A stretch of 64,000 nt of DNA from Streptomyces dangxiongensis (GCF_003675325.1 NZ_CP033073.1:7502001-7566000), one strand, 5' to 3'. Shown: positions 42,361 through 52,428, numbered from the stretch's first letter. The notes: generated from the letters alone by a model not told the origin. Made by a program: numbers and translations.

Positions 42361-42774
42361 ATGACTGCTGAGTGGTACGTCCTCGTCGAGGAGGACACGA
42401 GAACGACGGAGCGCGTCGACGGCACGTCACTGAGACTGCACCGTTGGATGCTGGCGGCCGCTCACCCCGTCGACGGGGACGAGGCGCGGGCGGTCGCGGC
42501 GGCCGAGGACGCGGCGCTGCACTATCTGCCGGACATGCTGGCCCGCCACGCCCGGCCCGGAGACGAACCGGCGCGGCACGCCCTCCTCACCCGGGACGGT
42601 GCCTGGATCGTGCTCCTGAGGCAGCGGCGGCGGGAGTGTCACATACGGGTGACCACGGCCCGGCTCATGCACACGACGGAGGAGAAGGAAGCTCCGCCGA
42701 AGAGCCTGAAGGACAAGTTCCGCAGCGCCCTGGACGGCCCGCCGCCTCCCCGCGAGCAGTGGGAGCCGACATGA
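42361..42774 (+). CDS. Hypothetical protein (137 aa)
   Basis: A hydrophilic protein of no recognised family. The first ~100 residues have alternating strands and helices (TAEWYVLVEEDTRTTERVDG; LHRWMLAAAHPVDGDEARAV; AWIVLLRQRRRECHIRVTTA), suggesting a small alpha/beta fold. The end is charged and proline-rich (SLKDKFRSALDGPPPPREQW). A start 17 codons upstream is also possible. It is followed 49 bases later by the ACT-domain gene on the same strand. Confidence 0.6.
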   Translation: MTAEWYVLVEEDTRTTERVDGTSLRLHRWMLAAAHPVDGDEARAVAAAEDAALHYLPDMLARHARPGDEPARHALLTRDGAWIVLLRQRRRECHIRVTTARLMHTTEEKEAPPKSLKDKFRSALDGPPPPREQWEPT

Positions 42775-42823
42775 CGGCATAGCGGCTTGCCGGAGGGGGC
42801 GACAGCACGGCTACGCTCACCGC

Positions 42824-43234
42824 ATGACTCCTCCCCGGCGGAAACTGCTGACTCTGCCTGCCCTCTTCCGGATCGAGCACGTCTCCGGTGGTGCGCGGCC
42901 CGCCGATGACGACTGGTACGCGGTCGTACGCGCTCCCGAGGGCCTGACCGTCCTGCGCGAGGTGCCCCTCGACGCCGCCGGCGCACACCGGGAGGTCTCC
43001 CCCGATGCCTCCGGCGCACACGAACACTGGGCCGGCCTGTACGGCGACGACCCTCACGATCTCGATCTGCCGGGCATGCTGGCCGCCGTGGTCGGGCCCC
43101 TGGGCTCGGCGGGGATTCCGGTGTTCGTGACCTCCACCTTCCACTCGGACCTCGTACTCGTCCCCGCCGACCGGTACGACGACGCGGTCGGCGTCCTGCG
43201 TTCCGCGGGACACGAGGTCGTCCCGGCGGCCTGA
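42824..43234 (+). CDS. ACT domain-containing protein
   Basis: A 136-residue protein. The first half (LPALFRIEHV; DDDWYAVVRAPEGLTVLRE) and second half (GPLGSAGIPVFVTSTFHSDL, VPADRYDDAVGVLRSAGHEV) match the CASTOR/ACT-type tandem fold, which binds amino acids. The segment IPVFVTSTFHSDLVLVP is the clearest signature. An internal near-repeat (AAGAHREVSPDASGAHEHW) is present. Ligand and partner are unknown. Confidence 0.82.
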   Translation: MTPPRRKLLTLPALFRIEHVSGGARPADDDWYAVVRAPEGLTVLREVPLDAAGAHREVSPDASGAHEHWAGLYGDDPHDLDLPGMLAAVVGPLGSAGIPVFVTSTFHSDLVLVPADRYDDAVGVLRSAGHEVVPAA

Positions 43235-43379
43235 CATTCGCACCCGGTGAGAGCTGCTGGAACAGCGGTACGGTCGGTGTCCGGGCGGCGACGACCGGTG
43301 TGGGCGAGGCAGACGCCGACGGCGTCCCGTGCTCCTGGCCGGGGCGTGCCGGCGCCGTGTGCCTCCTGCGGGGGTGCGG

Positions 43380-43856
43380 TCAGAGGGAGGAACCGGAGTC
43401 GCCGGGCCGGACGCGGCCGCGCCAGGCACCGGATTCCGCGCCGCGTTCCTCGATGTACTCCTTGAACCGCCGCATGTCTCCCTTGACGCGCCGGTCGATG
43501 GTACCGACCATGTCCGCGACCTTCTCGACGGCTCCGCTGGGCTCGACCTCCAGCACCAGCTCCACCTTGGTGTGGGAGTCGTCCAGGCGCTCGAAGCGGA
43601 CCATGCCCTTCTGGTGGGTGTCGCCGGTGGTGGTGCGCCAGGTGATGCGCTCGTCGGCGAGCTGGTCGACGATCTCGGTGTCGAACTCCCGGCGTACTCC
43701 GGCGATCTTCGTGGTCCAGTGATTGTGCTGCGCGTCGAGCTGGGTGACCTCCTCGACGCCCTCCATGAAGTTCGGGAACTCCTCGAACTGCGTCCACTGG
43801 TTGTAGGCGGTGTGGACGGGGACGTCGACTTCCACCACTTCCTTGATCGTGCTCAT
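43380..43856 (-). CDS. SRPBCC/cyclase-dehydrase family protein
   Basis: A 158-residue START-like protein: STIKEVVEVDVPVHTAYNQW, then FEEFPNFMEGVEEVTQLD, GDTHQKGMVRFERLDDSHTK, and a long C-terminal helix with basic residues (DRRVKGDMRRFKEYIEERGA). This is the polyketide-cyclase-like group often found near stress genes. Its start is divergent to the htpG-like gene at 44064, about 208 bases away. It is followed by a short charged tail. Confidence 0.87.
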   Translation of the reverse strand: MSTIKEVVEVDVPVHTAYNQWTQFEEFPNFMEGVEEVTQLDAQHNHWTTKIAGVRREFDTEIVDQLADERITWRTTTGDTHQKGMVRFERLDDSHTKVELVLEVEPSGAVEKVADMVGTIDRRVKGDMRRFKEYIEERGAESGAWRGRVRPGDSGSSL

Positions 43857-44063
43857 CTGTGCGCCTCCGTTGTCCTGGTTCGACTGCCGGACGGCCCGTC
43901 GGCCCACTCGGCGGGCCGGGGCCGGTCGGGTACCCGAGGAGGCACCGGTCATGACCGATGCGGATCCAGCCACCGCCACCGTATACCGGCCACCACCGTG
44001 ACGTGGTGTTTTAGAGTGTCTGGCACCAGTTCCGGCAACAGGACCTGTGAGGTACACGCGAAC

Positions 44064-45976
44064 ATGCCGACCGAGACATTCGAGTTCCAGGTGGAGGCCC
44101 GTCAGCTGCTCCAGCTGATGATCCACTCCGTCTACTCGAACAAAGACGTCTTCCTGCGCGAACTCGTCTCCAACGCCTCCGACGCGTTGGACAAGCTGCG
44201 TCTGGAGAAGCTCAGGGACGACTCCCTCGACGCCGACGTGTCCGACCCGCACATCGAGATCGACGTCGACAAGGACACCCGCACCCTGACCGTGCGGGAC
44301 AACGGCATCGGAATGTCGTACGAGGAGGTCGGGCAGCTCATCGGCACGATCGCCAACTCGGGCACCGCCGAGTTCCTCAGGGAGCTGCGGGAAGCACAGG
44401 AGGGCGGCGGCACCGAGGGGCTCATCGGCCAGTTCGGCGTCGGCTTCTACTCCGGCTTCATGGTGGCGGACGAGGTCACCCTGCTGACCCGGCGAGCCGG
44501 CGAGGACCGGGGCACCCGCTGGACGTCACGCGGCGAGGGCACGTACACCCTCGAAGCGGTCGACGACGCGCCGCAGGGCACCTCGGTCACGCTCCACCTC
44601 AAGCCGGCCGACCCGGAGAACCAGCTCCACGACTACACCGCCCCGTGGAAGATCAAGGAGATCATCCAGCGCTACTCGGACTTCATCACCTGGGCCGATC
44701 CGGATGGTGCCCGAGGCGCCCGCCACGGCCGACGAGAACGCCGAGACGCCCGGACCCCGAGACGCTCAACAGCATGAAGGCGCTGTGGGCCCGCTCGCGC
44801 GAGGAGGTGTCCGAGGACGAGTACCACGAGCTGTACAAGCACATCGCCCACGACTGGCGCGACCCGCTGGAGACGATCCGCCTCCAGGCGGAGGGCACCT
44901 TCGAGTACCAGGCCCTGCTGTTCCTCCCCGCGCACGCCCCCCACGACCTGTTCACCCGGGACGCCAAGCGGGGCGTGCAACTGTACGTCAAGCGCGTGTT
45001 CATCATGGACGACTGCGAGGCGCTGCTGCCGCCGTACCTGCGCTTCGTCAAGGGCGTCGTGGACGCGGCGGACCTGTCACTGAACGTGTCCCGGGAGATC
45101 CTCCAGCAGGACCGCCACATCGAGATGATGCGGCGCCGGCTGACGAAGAAGGTCCTGTCCACGGTCAAGGACATGATGGCCAAGGACCAGGACCGCTACG
45201 CCACGTTCTGGCGTGAGTTCGGCACGGCACTGAAGGAGGGCCTGGTCACCGACTCGGAGAACCGCGACGCCCTCCTCGCCGTCGCCTCGTTCGCGAGTAC
45301 GCACCACGACACCGAGCCGACCACCCTCAAGCAGTACGTGGAGCGGATGCGGGACGGCCAGGACGACATCTACTACCTGACCGGTGAGTCCCGGCAGAGC
45401 ATCGAGAACTCCCCGCACATGGAGGCCTTCCGGGAGCGCGGCATCGAGGTGCTGCTGCTCACCGACGCCGTGGACGAGGTGTGGGCCGACGCCGTCGGCG
45501 AGTACGAGGGCAAGAAGCTGCGCTCCGTCGCCAAGGGCCGCATCGACCTCGACGCCGAGGACGACGACACCGCCGACGGTGAGCGGGAGAAGCAGAGCGA
45601 GGAGTACGCCGGGCTGCTCGACTGGATGAAGGAGCAGCTCACGGAGGACATCAAGGAGGTGCGCCTCTCCTCCCGGCTGACCGTTTCCCCGGCCTGCGTC
45701 GTCTCCGACGCGCACGACCTGACCCCGGCCCTGGAGAACATGTACCGCGCGATGGGCCAGGAGGTGCCCCGCGCCAAGCGCATCCTGGAACTCAACCCGG
45801 ACCACCAGCTCGTCAAGGGCCTCAACCAGGCGTACAAGGAGCGCGAGGACCGAGCGGAACTGGCCGAGACCGCCGAGCTGCTGCACGGCCTCGCGGTCCT
45901 CGCCGAGGGAGGCCAGCCGAAGGAGCCGGCCCGCTTCGTCAAGCTGATGGCGGACCGTCTGGAACGCGCGCTGTAA
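44064..45976 (+). pseudogene. htpG: HtpG (Hsp90) gene with two single-base frameshifts
   Basis: Chaperone ATPase gene. Frame one (44064 to ~44693) holds the GHKL ATP-binding domain: [44 protein letters not shown]. The frame then shifts twice: at tgggcc (~44693), after which a short segment reads PIRMVPEAPATADENAE, and at gacccc (~44752), after which the middle and C-terminal domains run intact to 45976 (ETLNSMKALWARSREEVSED; VKRVFIMDDCEALLPPYLRF; SSRLTVSPACVV). Dropping one G and one C gives a normal 636-residue HtpG. Both shifts are in homopolymers, so error is possible, but as given no full protein is made. Confidence 0.9.
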
Positions 45977-45991
45977 CCCGGCCCGCCGGGC

Positions 45992-46034
45992 GTCGGCGGT
46001 CTGTTCCTCCGCGCCGGAGGGGCAGGCCGCCGAC
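45992..46034. terminator. Hairpin after htpG
   Basis: Arms gtcggcggtctgttcctcc (45992-46010) and ggaggggcaggccgccgac (46016-46034) pair with three G-T type mismatches over 19 bases around a five-base loop. It lies between the end of htpG and the convergent short gene at 46063, so it may terminate both. Confidence 0.7.
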
Positions 46035-46062
46035 TACCGGGCCGCGGACGGCCGCTCAGGGT

Positions 46063-46242
46063 TCAGCCGCGGGGGCCGCCGATCCGTCCGGGCTCGATGA
46101 CGACCGCGACGGCACCCCGCGGGTCGCGCGCTGTGTTCCGGGTCCTCTGACGCGACTCGACACCGTTGATCAGGATGCACTCGCCGTCGGTGTCGACCCA
46201 CGTCTGGGTGAGCGACAGGTCTTCGCCGAGGGGAGCGGGCAT
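46063..46242 (-). CDS. Short PPOX-type (pyridoxamine 5'-phosphate oxidase-like) remnant
   Basis: A 59-residue frame. Its middle resembles the second and third strands of F420/FMN-binding PPOX proteins: QTWVDTDGECILINGVES then RTRNTARDPRGAVAVVI (compare vWvd.dg..l.NT..gr.K.rNl.rDPrvsl). The first strand, and everything after the third strand including most flavin contacts, are absent, so it is likely an inactive remnant, though it has an ATG. It lies 21 bases after the MFS gene in the same orientation. Confidence 0.5.
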   Translation of the reverse strand: MPAPLGEDLSLTQTWVDTDGECILINGVESRQRTRNTARDPRGAVAVVIEPGRIGGPRG

Positions 46243-46263
46243 GGGGCTCTTTTCGGGGGCGGG

Positions 46264-47781
46264 TCAGGTGTGCCGGGCGTGCATCGGGTCGTCGGCGGTC
46301 TCGTCCGGGCTCTTGCGGTGCGGCCGGTCCGCCCCCCGGTCGCGCTGCCGGTCGAACAGCGCGAGCGCCAGGGCGGCCAGCATGCCGACGAGGGCGGAGC
46401 ACAGTGCGGTGACGACGGCGCCGCGGTAGTCGCCGCTGCCGCCTAGCACCAGGTAGAACAGGCCGGGCAGGGCGGCGGTCCCCAGCGCGGCGCCCAGCCG
46501 CTGTCCCGTCTGCAGGGCGCCGCCCGCCGCGCCCGCCATGCGGACGGGCACGTCCCGCAGGGTCATGGTGATGTTGGGGGAGACAACGAAGCCGCTGCCG
46601 ATGCCGCCGAGGAACAGGACCGGGGCGGCGAGCCACGGAGCGCTGTGCAGGGGCGCGAGACGCAGCAGCAGGGCGGTGCCGCCGAAGCCGACGATCACAC
46701 CCGTGAGGCCGCACACGGTGAGCAGGCGGCCGAACCGCTCCACCAGCCGTCCCGCGATCACGGCCGCACCGGCCGAGCCGATGGCGAAGGGAGTGACGGC
46801 GAGGCCGGACAGGAGCGGGGAGAAGCCGAGGCCGCGCTGGTAGAACAGGGCGAAGACCAGCCAGACGCCGCTGAAGCCGATGAAGTACAGGGTGCCGATG
46901 CCGGCGCCCACCGCGTAGCCGCGCACGGTGGTGAACAGGCGGGGGTCGAGCAGCGGCTGGGCGTCCCGGGCGACGAGGCGGTGCTGCCAGCGGGCGAAGA
47001 CGACGAGGATCGCGGCACCCGCGGGGAACAGCCACCACAGGCGGTTGACGCCTCCGGAGTCAGCCTGGACCAGTGGGTACATCAGCGCGAGGACGCCGAG
47101 ACCGAGGAGCAGGATGCCGGGCACGTCCAGGTGGCCCCGTCCGGAGCGCCGGGTGCGGGGCAGCAGGCGGCGGCCGAGGAGGACGGCGAGGATGCCGATG
47201 GGCACGTTGACATAGAAGATCCAACGCCAGCCCTGCTCGCCGGCGGCGAGGGCGAGGATGGTGCCGCCGGTTATCGGACCGGCGGCGGAGGATATGCCGA
47301 CGGTGGCGCCGAAGAAGCCGAAGGCCCGGCCGCGTTCGGCGCCGCGGAACATCTGCTGGATGAGCGCGGAGTTCTGGGGAGCCATGAAGCCGGCTGCCAG
47401 GCCCTGGGCGAGGCGGGCGACCACGAGGAGCGTGATGTCGGGGGCGGCTCCGCAGGCCGCGCTGAAGAGGACGAAGCCGCCGAGGGCCAGCAGGAAGATG
47501 CGGCGCCGGTCCAGCGCGTCGCCGAGGCGGCCGGCGGTGACGAGGGCGAGGGCGAAGGTCAGGGCGTACCCGGACACCACCCACTGCACCTGCGCGGGGG
47601 AGGCGTGCAGGTCCCGCTGGACGGTGGGCAGGGCGACCGCCACGATCGTCACGTCGAGCAGGCTCATGAATCCGGCCACCAGAGTGACCCACAGGGCACG
47701 CCACCGCCGCGGATCCGGCTCGTACCCGCTCTCCTGAGCGCCCGGGCCGCGACCGCCTGCCGCTGACGTCGACGCTGTCAC
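46264..47781 (-). CDS. MFS transporter, DHA2 (14-helix) drug exporter type
   Basis: A 505-residue transporter with 14 predicted helices. Motif A is GRLGDALDRRRIFLLALGGF and the helix-1 motif is FMSLLDVTIVAVALPTVQRD, both typical of DHA2 multidrug exporters; QWVVSGYALTFALALVTAG and GWRWIFYVNVPIG are also family strings. It likely exports drugs or toxic compounds using the proton gradient. I chose the GTG at 47781 because GGAGGAG lies six bases upstream; an ATG at 47853 is farther and unsupported. The C-terminus is basic and hydrophilic. Confidence 0.92.
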   Translation of the reverse strand: MTASTSAAGGRGPGAQESGYEPDPRRWRALWVTLVAGFMSLLDVTIVAVALPTVQRDLHASPAQVQWVVSGYALTFALALVTAGRLGDALDRRRIFLLALGGFVLFSAACGAAPDITLLVVARLAQGLAAGFMAPQNSALIQQMFRGAERGRAFGFFGATVGISSAAGPITGGTILALAAGEQGWRWIFYVNVPIGILAVLLGRRLLPRTRRSGRGHLDVPGILLLGLGVLALMYPLVQADSGGVNRLWWLFPAGAAILVVFARWQHRLVARDAQPLLDPRLFTTVRGYAVGAGIGTLYFIGFSGVWLVFALFYQRGLGFSPLLSGLAVTPFAIGSAGAAVIAGRLVERFGRLLTVCGLTGVIVGFGGTALLLRLAPLHSAPWLAAPVLFLGGIGSGFVVSPNITMTLRDVPVRMAGAAGGALQTGQRLGAALGTAALPGLFYLVLGGSGDYRGAVVTALCSALVGMLAALALALFDRQRDRGADRPHRKSPDETADDPMHARHT

Positions 47782-47864
47782 CGGACTCCTCCCACCAGCT
47801 CGGCACCCCGGCGAACCAGGTTCCCGTCCACCGCGCGGCCTAACCGGCGGCACCCGCCGCCGAC

Positions 47865-47909
47865 CGAGCGGCGGTCCCGGAGGCGGTCGAGCGGCGGTCC
47901 CGAGGCGGT
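47865..47909. repeat. Tandem 22/23-bp repeat
   Basis: Two near-identical copies of cgagcggcggtcccggaggcggt lie head to tail (the second lacks one g). They lie in the divergent-type gap upstream of the MFS gene and downstream of the phosphatase gene. Possibly a duplicated regulatory site or slippage product. Confidence 0.6.
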
Positions 47910-48019
47910 CGGGGCGCGCTGCGGTGCGCCACGTCCCGGCCGCTGTCCGCGTGGCACGGCGCCGACGGCGGCGGACGGGCGTCGGCCGCGACGACCCACC
48001 GGCCGGCCGGGGCCGGTGT

Positions 48020-49201
48020 TCACCGGGCCGGCGACGGGGGTCCCTGGGGCGGCTCGCCGTCGGGGATGCGGACCGCCAGTGCCGCGATGTCGTCCTGGAG
48101 ACGGTTGCCGCTGTGGAGAAGCAGGTCGTGGTGGAGCCGTTCCAGCAGTTCCCGTGGCGGGAGGGCGGCCCAGCGACGCAGCCGCGGCAGCAGGGGATAG
48201 AACGCGCCGTCCGCGTCCCGCGTCTCCGTGATGCCGTCCGTGTACAGCAGTAGCTGGTCGCCGGGCCGCAGGGAGTAGGCGTCGACGTGGTACGGCTCCC
48301 CGACCAGCACGCCGAGGTTCAGCGGCGGCGCCGACCGTCCCCGGTCCAGTTCCCGCACCTCACCGGACCGGATGAGAACCGGCGGCGGATGGCCGCAGTT
48401 GACGACGCGGACCACGGGCGCGTCGGCGGGGATCTCGGCGAAGACGGCGGTGACGAACCGTTCGCCCAGCTCGCCGCCGCCCAGTTGCACCGCCCTGCGG
48501 TTCATGCTCGTCTCCACCCGGTCGGCCAGCGCGGGAAGGGCGGGTTCGTCGTGCGCCGCCTCGCGGAACGCGCTCAGCAGGGCCGCGGCGGTCTCCACCG
48601 CGAGCAGCCCCTTGCCGCGCACGTCACCGATGACCACCCGGACCCCGTACCGGGTGGGGACCGCCTCGTACAGGTCACCGCCGATGCGGGCCTCCGCGGC
48701 GGCGGACAGGTAGAGGCTCTCCAGCACGAGACCGTCGATCCGCTGCGCAACCGGTCGGAGCAGGACCCGCTGGGCGATCTCGGCCACGGACCGCACGTCG
48801 GCCAGCGTGCGTTCACGGCGGATGCGGTGCGCGGCCAGGATCGTGGCGAGGACGCCCACCAGGGCGGTGCAGACGTAGTCGGCCACGTAGTGCCGGTCCC
48901 AGAGGTAGCCGACCGGCCGGCCGGCGCAGCACGGGGTACCGGCCAGGACGCCTTCCAGGACGATGGCGAGCACCGTGACGACGCCGACGACGACGGGACC
49001 GTGGGCGAAGGCGGTCACCAGGGAAACGCCGACCAGCAGGAAACTGACCGGCCAGTCCACCGGGGTGACGGGCTCCAGCAGCAGGACAACCGCGACGTAC
49101 AGGGCCGGGAGCCACCGCATCCACGCCGGCGGCGCCGGCAGCTCCGTCCGTGTACCCGTGCCGCCCTCCGGCTCCCGACCGGTATGTCCGGGCCTCGGCA
49201 T
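48020..49201 (-). CDS. Membrane-bound SpoIIE/PP2C-type serine phosphatase
   Basis: A 393-residue protein. Four to five N-terminal helices (ALYVAVVLLLEPV; SFLLVGVSLVTAF; VVGVVTVLAIVLEGVL; VCTALVGVLATILA) precede the phosphatase domain. Metal-binding motifs are present: ARIGGDLYEAV, VVIGDVRGKGLLAVETAA, YTDGITETRDADG, and DDIAALAVRIP at the end. These phosphatases usually act on anti-sigma-factor antagonists. I chose ATG 49201 with GAGG upstream; a longer frame to 49276 is possible. The promoter region is shared with the multidomain phosphatase at 49427. Confidence 0.9.
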   Translation of the reverse strand: MPRPGHTGREPEGGTGTRTELPAPPAWMRWLPALYVAVVLLLEPVTPVDWPVSFLLVGVSLVTAFAHGPVVVGVVTVLAIVLEGVLAGTPCCAGRPVGYLWDRHYVADYVCTALVGVLATILAAHRIRRERTLADVRSVAEIAQRVLLRPVAQRIDGLVLESLYLSAAAEARIGGDLYEAVPTRYGVRVVIGDVRGKGLLAVETAAALLSAFREAAHDEPALPALADRVETSMNRRAVQLGGGELGERFVTAVFAEIPADAPVVRVVNCGHPPPVLIRSGEVRELDRGRSAPPLNLGVLVGEPYHVDAYSLRPGDQLLLYTDGITETRDADGAFYPLLPRLRRWAALPPRELLERLHHDLLLHSGNRLQDDIAALAVRIPDGEPPQGPPSPAR

Positions 49202-49426
49202 ACGTGGTCCTCGCACACGGACTCCTGTCACAGGAACTCGACAAGATCCCCAGCCTGGTGTGCCGGGCCACGGCACACCGGTGATTGCTCCACCTCACGG
49301 CATGTTCGGGTGACCCCGCATCCGCGCCGGCAGGCGGCCCGCGACCGCCCCGCGCGCCGGCATCCCCGCCCCCCTCGGCCGGCGCACCGGTCGCCGATCA
49401 CGGAGAGGGGGTGTTAGAACAGGGAG

Positions 49427-52213
49427 ATGAGCGGACGTTCCCGCTGGCCATGGGCGAGGGCGGCGCCGCCGTCCGGCACCCGGTGGTCATCCGATCCGTC
49501 CCGCAGGAGAAGGCAGTCCTGGCCGCCGCGCGGACGCCGCCTGTCCTCCTCCCTGAGCGTCCGCACGCTCGCCGCGCAGGTCTTCCTGCTCCAGGCGCTG
49601 ATCATGCTGGTCCTGGTGGCGGTGGCCGCCTCCGCCCTCGTCGTGCAGGGCCGGTACGACGCCGAACGCAGCGCCAGGGATCGTTCCCTGGCCGCCGCGG
49701 AGTCGTTCGCGCACGCGCCCGGCACGGCACTCGCGCTCCGGTCACCGGACCCCACGGCCCGGTTGCAGGGGGCGGCGGAACAGGCACGCAAGGGCTCCGG
49801 CGTCGACTTCGTCACCGTCCTGGACGAGCACGGGGTCCGGCTCACCGATCCCGCCCCCGCACTGATCGGCACCAAGGCGCAGGGCGTCGGCCGGGCCGCC
49901 GCGGGGGAGACGTTCACGGAGACGTTCCACGGCCGGCCGGCCGACGCCGTGCGCGCGGTCGTACCGGTGACGGACGCGAGCAGACGCGTGGTCGGCATGG
50001 TCGCCGCCGGCATCGAGTACGCCAACGTGGGCGACGTGCTGAACCAGCAGCTCCCGATGCTGCTCGGCGCCGCGGCCGGGGCGCTCGTGCTGGCCACCGG
50101 TGGCGCGGCGCTGATCAGCCGTCGGCTGCTGCGGCAGACCCACGGACTCGGCCCGGCCGAGATGACCCGGATGTACGAGCACCACGACGCCGTGCTGCAC
50201 GCGGTGCGCGAGGGCGTACTGATCGTCGGCGGTGACGGGCGGATCCTGCTCGCCAACGACGAGGCGAGCCGCCTGCTGGGCCTCCCCGAGGACACCGACC
50301 AGCGGCACGTGCGGGAGCTGGGCCTGGGGCCGGGCCTGACCCGGCTGCTGGTGGCGGGTGAGGCCGTGTCCGACGAGATCATCCCGACCGGGGGCCGGCT
50401 GCTGGCGGTCAACATCCGGCCCACCGCCCCGTACGGCGGCGCCCAGGGACTCGTCGCCACCTTCCGTGACACCACCGACCTCAGGGCCCTCACCGGGCAG
50501 GCCGAACTGGCGCGGGGCCGGCTGTCCTTCCTGTACGAGGCGGGCATGCGGATCGGCACCACACTCGACATACGGCGCACGGCCGAGGAGCTGACCGAGG
50601 TGGCCGTCCCCCGCATGGCCGACATCGTCACCGTGGAACTCCTCGACTCCGTGCTGCGCGGCGAGGAGCCCACGAGCGCGGTGCACGAGATGCGCCGCAC
50701 CGCGCTGCGCGCCTCGCGGCCCGGACACCCCCTGCAGCCGGTCGGCGACGTGATCCGGTTCGTGATGGCCGACACCCCGACGGTGGCGGCGCTGCGCCGG
50801 GGCAGGGCCGTCCTCGTGGCGGACCTGGACACCGCCCGGGACTGGCGGGCACAGGACCCCGAGGGGGCACGGCGGGCGCTGGACCACGGCATCCACTCAC
50901 TGATCTCGGTGCCGCTCCGGGCACGCGGGGTGGTCCTCGGCATGGTCAACTTCTGGCGCGGCGCGGACACCCCCCGGTTCGAGGACGAGGACGTCGCCGT
51001 GACCGAGGAGCTGGTGGCCCGGGCCGCCGTCGCCATCGACAACGCACGCCGCTACTCCCGCGAACACGCCATGGCCATGACCCTCCAGCGGAACCTGCTG
51101 CCGCTGGGGCTCCCGGAACAGGACGCGCTGGAGATCGCTTCCCGCTATCTGCCGGCGCAGTCCGGTGTGGGCGGCGACTGGTTCGACGTCATCCCGCTGC
51201 CCGGTTTCCGGGTGGCGCTCGTCGTCGGTGACATCGTGGGACACGGGCTGCAGGCCGCCGTGACCATGGGACGGCTCCGCACGGCCGTGCTGAACTTCTC
51301 CTCCCTGGACCTGGCCCCCGACGAACTGCTCGGCCATCTGGACGAGATGGTGACCCGGCTGGACTCGCAGACCGCGACCGACGACGACGGCGAACCTCTC
51401 ACCGGCGCCACCTGCCTCTACGCCATCTACGACCCGGTCGGCGGGCGCTGCACCTTCTCCCGCGCCGGCCACCTCGCGCCCGCCGTCGCGGATCCCCAGG
51501 GCCGGGTGACCTTCCCCGACCTGCCCCTGTCGCCGCCCCTGGGCGTGGGCGGGCACCCCTTCGAGGCCGGCGAGCTGGATCTGCCCGAGGGCAGCCGCCT
51601 CGTGCTGTTCACCGACGGCCTGGTCGAGAACCGCGGACGGGACATCGACGAGGGCCTGGAGATGCTCTCCTCGACCATCGCCCGCGCGGACCCGTCACCG
51701 GAGGAGACCTGCCGCGCCCTCGTGGAGACGATGCTGCCCGAACACCCCAGTGACGACGTGGCGCTGCTCGTCGCCCGGACCCGGCTGCTCGACCCCTCGT
51801 GCGCCGTGACCTGGGAGGTACCGTTCGACGTCACGGCGGTGCCCCGAGTACGCAAGGAAGTGAGCCGGAGACTCGCCGAGTGGCAGCTCGAGGAGTCGGC
51901 CTTCACCACGGAACTCATCCTCAGCGAACTCCTCACCAACGCCCTCCGCTACGGCGCCCCGCCCATCTGCGTCCGGCTGCTGCTGGGCCGCACCCTGGTC
52001 TGCGAGGTGTCGGACGGCAGCAACACCTCACCCCGGCTGCGGCACGCGGCCACCACCGACGAAGGCGGCCGCGGCCTCTTCCTCGTCTCCCAGTTCGCGG
52101 ACATCTGGGGGACCCGCTACGCGGCGCGGGGAAAGGTCATCTGGGCCGAACAGAACCTGGACCGCACCACGGCACCGGACGCGTCGGCGATGTTCGACGT
52201 CCTCGATCTCTAG
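49427..52213 (+). CDS. Multidomain sensor phosphatase (sensor-PAS-GAF-SpoIIE-HATPase)
   Basis: A 928-residue protein. A basic N-terminus leads to helix 1 (~48-70, VFLLQALIMLVLVAVAASAL), an extracytoplasmic sensor domain of DcuS/CitA type (FVTVLDEHGVRLTDPAPALI) and helix 2 (~208-228). A PAS domain follows (LIVGGDGRILLANDEASRLL), then a GAF domain (~375-540), the SpoIIE phosphatase (SGVGGDWFDVIPL, VGDIVGHGLQAAV, FTDGLVENRG, DDVALLVART) and an HATPase-type domain (ILSELLTNALRYG; GRGLFLVSQFAD). It links an external signal to anti-sigma partner-switching. The start follows AGGGAG directly, without the usual spacer. Confidence 0.92.
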   Translation: MSGRSRWPWARAAPPSGTRWSSDPSRRRRQSWPPRGRRLSSSLSVRTLAAQVFLLQALIMLVLVAVAASALVVQGRYDAERSARDRSLAAAESFAHAPGTALALRSPDPTARLQGAAEQARKGSGVDFVTVLDEHGVRLTDPAPALIGTKAQGVGRAAAGETFTETFHGRPADAVRAVVPVTDASRRVVGMVAAGIEYANVGDVLNQQLPMLLGAAAGALVLATGGAALISRRLLRQTHGLGPAEMTRMYEHHDAVLHAVREGVLIVGGDGRILLANDEASRLLGLPEDTDQRHVRELGLGPGLTRLLVAGEAVSDEIIPTGGRLLAVNIRPTAPYGGAQGLVATFRDTTDLRALTGQAELARGRLSFLYEAGMRIGTTLDIRRTAEELTEVAVPRMADIVTVELLDSVLRGEEPTSAVHEMRRTALRASRPGHPLQPVGDVIRFVMADTPTVAALRRGRAVLVADLDTARDWRAQDPEGARRALDHGIHSLISVPLRARGVVLGMVNFWRGADTPRFEDEDVAVTEELVARAAVAIDNARRYSREHAMAMTLQRNLLPLGLPEQDALEIASRYLPAQSGVGGDWFDVIPLPGFRVALVVGDIVGHGLQAAVTMGRLRTAVLNFSSLDLAPDELLGHLDEMVTRLDSQTATDDDGEPLTGATCLYAIYDPVGGRCTFSRAGHLAPAVADPQGRVTFPDLPLSPPLGVGGHPFEAGELDLPEGSRLVLFTDGLVENRGRDIDEGLEMLSSTIARADPSPEETCRALVETMLPEHPSDDVALLVARTRLLDPSCAVTWEVPFDVTAVPRVRKEVSRRLAEWQLEESAFTTELILSELLTNALRYGAPPICVRLLLGRTLVCEVSDGSNTSPRLRHAATTDEGGRGLFLVSQFADIWGTRYAARGKVIWAEQNLDRTTAPDASAMFDVLDL

Positions 52214-52428
52214 GACCCCGCCCACGGCGGCCCCCGCCCGTCACGGGCGCAGCGACCACCCCGGCACCGTCACACGCGCACGGCACACGGACACCGGTGG
52301 TCCCGGCGCGGTACGACGTGCGGCTGCCCCCGACCCGGGGGATGGTGGGAGCCACCAGGTCACTGCCTTCGGCGCGTCCGGGACCGGGTTCGGTCTCCCG
52401 GGTGTCGTGGAACTCCCGGGAGGACGCA

